Assembly (NCBI GenBank): GCA_047947185.1
Contig: CP170502.1
Span: 5,704,001-5,768,000 of the forward strand
Reading direction: 5' to 3'
DNA: 64,000 nt
Source of the DNA: JANQJA01 sp047947185
GTDB taxonomy: Bacteria; Pseudomonadota; Gammaproteobacteria; Pseudomonadales; Azotimanducaceae
The notes beneath the pieces are model-generated. The model made no database searches, was not told the origin of the DNA, and saw only the letters and a list, made by a program, of their open reading frames with translations. Position 1 is the first letter of the stretch; each line of letters opens with the position of its first letter. Both the position numbers and the translations under genes were made by a program. Of this stretch, positions 61,780-64,000 are shown in pieces.

Positions 61780-62197
61780 GAGCGGCGCCGGGCAGCGCAG
61801 GCCAGATGCCTGGATAACCGGCGGCCTGGTTTACTTTGCGGCGGCGCTGCTGCTGGGTTTTCTGCTGGGTACCTTGCGTACCCTGGTGATGATCCCCCTG
61901 GTTGGCGAGGTAGTGGCAGTGTTGCTGGAGCTTCCGATAATCCTGGCCCTGACCTGGTTGTGCTGCAGACAGATTATTGGGCGGTTTGGGATAGCGCCTC
62001 GCTGGCAGGACCGATTTCAGATGGGTGCGCTGGCCCTGGTGATTCTGCTCACCGTGGAGTTCCTGATGTTTGTCTACCTCTTTGATAACGCGCCGGGTTC
62101 ATTCCTGACGCGACCCGGTGACCTCCTGGGGCTTGCTGGCCAGGGCATCTACGCCCTGTTCCCAACTCTCCAGTTATTTATTAAGAAAAGGTTATAA
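61763..62197 (+). CDS. Small membrane protein of unknown function
   Basis: 144 residues from ATG 61763, inside the end of the esterase gene. Three or four membrane segments are visible (LVYFAAALLLGFLLGTL, LVGEVVAVLLELPIILALTWL, MGALALVILLTVEFLMFVYLF). No family name recognised. The overlap with the esterase and the four-base gap to the next gene suggest one operon of three. Confidence 0.7.
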   Translation: MAKPTESGAGQRRPDAWITGGLVYFAAALLLGFLLGTLRTLVMIPLVGEVVAVLLELPIILALTWLCCRQIIGRFGIAPRWQDRFQMGALALVILLTVEFLMFVYLFDNAPGSFLTRPGDLLGLAGQGIYALFPTLQLFIKKRL

Positions 62198-62201
62198 CAT
62201 A

Positions 62202-63803
62202 TTGAAAATATTAAATTCTTTATGCCTGCTTGTGTGTCTGCTTTGTGTATTCCCGGATGTGTATTCAGCGCCTGCCGTGCCGGAATTGACCCCGGCCTAT
62301 GACGTCCTGATTCGAGGAGCACGGGTGCTGGACGGCAGTGGCAATCCCTGGTTTCGCGCTGATATCGGAGTGCGGGGTGACCGGATTGTCGCATTGGGGC
62401 AACTATCCACCGCGGTGGGACGGCGACAGATTGATGGCCGGGAACTTATTGCCATGCCGGGATTTATCGACACACACAGTCATACCTCGGATGCGCTTAT
62501 TTCCGAAGATCGCAGCGGGGTACCGGCGCTGCTCGCACAGGGAATTACCACCGTGCTGGTTAACCCGGATGGCGGCGGTGCGGTTGATCTGCCTGCCCAG
62601 GCACGCAGCCTTGCCGCCCATGGACTTGGTGTGAACACGGGCCAGATGGTCCCCCATGGCAGCATCCGGCAACAGGTGATGGGTCACCAGGATCGCCACG
62701 CCGAACCTGCTGAACTTGCCAGGATGGCGGAATTGGTCCGGGCCGGTATGGAATGGGGCGCATTTGGCCTCTCCAGCGGGCCGTTTTATGCCCCCGGGAG
62801 TTTTGCACCCAATGCCGAGTTTGTTGCCCTGGCGCGCATTGCCGGTGAATATGGGGGCGTCTACGCCAGCCACATTCGGGATGAATCCAATTACTCGATT
62901 GGCCTGCTTGCAGCCATTGATGAGGTGATTGAAGTTGCCCGCGAGGCCCGCGTGACGGGTGTTGTCACCCACATCAAGGCGCTCGGGCCACCGGTCTGGG
63001 GGCTTTCCAGGGCGGCCACTGCGCGCATCGAATCTGCCCGGGCCGCCGGGATTTCCGTTTATACCGACCAGTATCCCTATGCGGCATCCTCAACGTCGCT
63101 GGGCGCAGCACTACTGCCACGCTGGGCCATGGCTGATTCGTTTGTCGGTGCCCTGTCCGATCCGGGGCAGGGAGAACTGTATCGCGCCGTGCAGGAAAAC
63201 CTCGCCCGGCGGGGTGGCGCAGACCGGATTTCATTCAGCCGGTCAAGCGAGAATCCCGAGGTGGTGGGCAAGACGCTGTCGACCATAGCCCAGGAAAAGG
63301 AGATTGCGCCGGTTGATGCGGCCCTGGCGCTGCTGGACAGGGGTAACCCGGGCATCATCTCATTCAATATGCAGGACGAGGATATCGAGCATTTCATGCG
63401 GCAGGAATGGAACATGACAGCGTCCGACGGGGCTTATCCTGTTTGGGAAAGTGGTGCACCGCACCCGCGGGGATTTGGTACATTTCCTCGCAAGTTTAGG
63501 TTGTATGTCTATGATAAAAAAGTAATTTCATTGCCTTTTGCCGTTCGTTCGATGACGTCGTTGCCGGCCCAGGTCTATGGTATCAAGGGCCGGGGCCAGC
63601 TGGCAGTGGGCGCCTACGCGGATATTGTGCTGATCGATCCCCACACCATCAGCGACAGGGCAACCTTTGCCAAACCCTACCAGCTGGCCGAGGGGGTCAC
63701 CTACGTGCTGGTGAACGGTCAGCTGGCCTGGGGACCGGATGGCGTGGGTGAGGGCCGTTATGGGCGCCTTCTGCGACGTGAGCAGGGGGAGCCCCGGGAG
63801 TAG
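62202..63803 (+). CDS. N-acyl-D-amino-acid deacylase/D-aminoacylase-type amidohydrolase, exported
   Basis: About 533 residues if it starts at TTG 62202, which follows AAAAGG and gives a signal peptide (LNSLCLLVCLLCVFPDVYSAP); no ATG suits. The amidohydrolase barrel shows YDVLIRGARVLDGSGNPWFRADIGVRGDRIVALG, the metal motif GFIDTHSHTSD, YASHIRDES and VVTHIKALGPP (histidines), and ASDGAY (aspartate). The final part returns to the small beta domain (GAYADIVLIDP and VNGQLAWG). D-aminoacylases release D-amino acids from N-acyl forms; related dihydropyrimidinase-type or peptidase functions remain possible. The signal peptide implies periplasmic action. Confidence 0.9.
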   Translation: MKILNSLCLLVCLLCVFPDVYSAPAVPELTPAYDVLIRGARVLDGSGNPWFRADIGVRGDRIVALGQLSTAVGRRQIDGRELIAMPGFIDTHSHTSDALISEDRSGVPALLAQGITTVLVNPDGGGAVDLPAQARSLAAHGLGVNTGQMVPHGSIRQQVMGHQDRHAEPAELARMAELVRAGMEWGAFGLSSGPFYAPGSFAPNAEFVALARIAGEYGGVYASHIRDESNYSIGLLAAIDEVIEVAREARVTGVVTHIKALGPPVWGLSRAATARIESARAAGISVYTDQYPYAASSTSLGAALLPRWAMADSFVGALSDPGQGELYRAVQENLARRGGADRISFSRSSENPEVVGKTLSTIAQEKEIAPVDAALALLDRGNPGIISFNMQDEDIEHFMRQEWNMTASDGAYPVWESGAPHPRGFGTFPRKFRLYVYDKKVISLPFAVRSMTSLPAQVYGIKGRGQLAVGAYADIVLIDPHTISDRATFAKPYQLAEGVTYVLVNGQLAWGPDGVGEGRYGRLLRREQGEPRE

Positions 63804-63855
63804 GTCAATTGATGCAATTCGGTTAGGCTAGTGGCAGTCATCAGGTCCCGATCCC

Positions 63856-64000
63856 ATGTCCAAGCTTCACCTGAATTGCCTTGTGTTCCTCCTGTTGGGC
63901 GCCTGTCAGTTGATGGCTGCACCAGACTGGGAGTTGAAACGTGACCGGGATGGCATCAGGGTCTACACGCGCAGTGTGGAAGGCTCAAAACACAAGGCTG
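63856..64000 (+). CDS. START-domain-like exported protein, 3'-truncated by the window edge
   Basis: 48 codons are visible from ATG 63856. A signal peptide with a Cys (LVFLLLGACQLMAAPD) may mark a lipoprotein or simple export. The following WELKRDRDGIRVYTRSVEGS is the typical opening of bacterial START lipid-binding domain proteins. The rest lies outside the window. Confidence 0.7.
   Translation, partial: MSKLHLNCLVFLLLGACQLMAAPDWELKRDRDGIRVYTRSVEGSKHKA

Overview
The window looks like a chromosomal segment of an aquatic, aerobic gammaproteobacterium. This is an inference from gene content: class I DAHP synthase, RecBCD, an AcrB-type pump, a TonB-dependent receptor of the oligotroph type, CaiB/BaiF CoA transferase, SDR and sulfatase genes, in moderately GC-rich DNA by eye. 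No rRNA, tRNA, CRISPR, phage or complete insertion sequence was seen. Most genes are ordinary chromosomal genes with short gaps and many 1-4 bp overlaps.

Layout. 1-1292: 3' end of a transaldolase gene and a CIA30-type protein. 1318-3450: an accessory patch made of a four-copy 182-bp tandem repeat array, an exported protein of unknown function, decayed repeat copies and a possible small membrane ORF. 3454-9627: a PEP-CTERM-like VWA protein, an SDR and a two-gene RND pump without an outer-membrane channel. 9741-16836: MOSC protein, alpha/beta hydrolases, NTF2-like protein, aminotransferase, MFS exporter, small membrane protein, degenerate receiver protein and M42-like peptidase. 17062-18941: a LytS/LytR-type two-component pair. 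19057-23152: type-2 asparaginase, a kinase-like protein, a Na+/Ca2+ exchanger and an acyltransferase.

23251-25135: a small membrane ORF with a near-consensus promoter, a 270-bp IS5-type miniature element inserted at its stop codon, and a caspase-fold protein. 25211-33626: recC-recB-recD as one overlapping operon. 33670-42344: MFS transporter, small exported protein, TonB receptor with promoter and terminator, membrane serine hydrolase, CoA transferase and a double universal stress protein. 42607-50162: a compact surface-glycan cluster (GT2, GT39-like, flippase-like, methyltransferase, FemAB-like, polysaccharide deacetylase), preceded by an exported protein with a pentapeptide minisatellite. 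50165-57003: FAD monooxygenase, sulfatase and a large DUF3857/transglutaminase protein. 57315-64000: hotdog thioesterase, twin 102-bp inverted-repeat elements, zinc-ribbon protein plus DAHP synthase, a type-II lumazine synthase under an FMN riboswitch, an esterase, a membrane protein, a D-aminoacylase-type amidohydrolase and the start of a START-domain protein.

The most interesting items are the three families of short palindromic repeats, the FMN riboswitch on a lone ribH2 with a hairpin that could hide the ribosome-binding site, and the glycan cluster whose last two genes resemble exosortase-associated families although no exosortase is present here. I found no system I can claim as clearly new.
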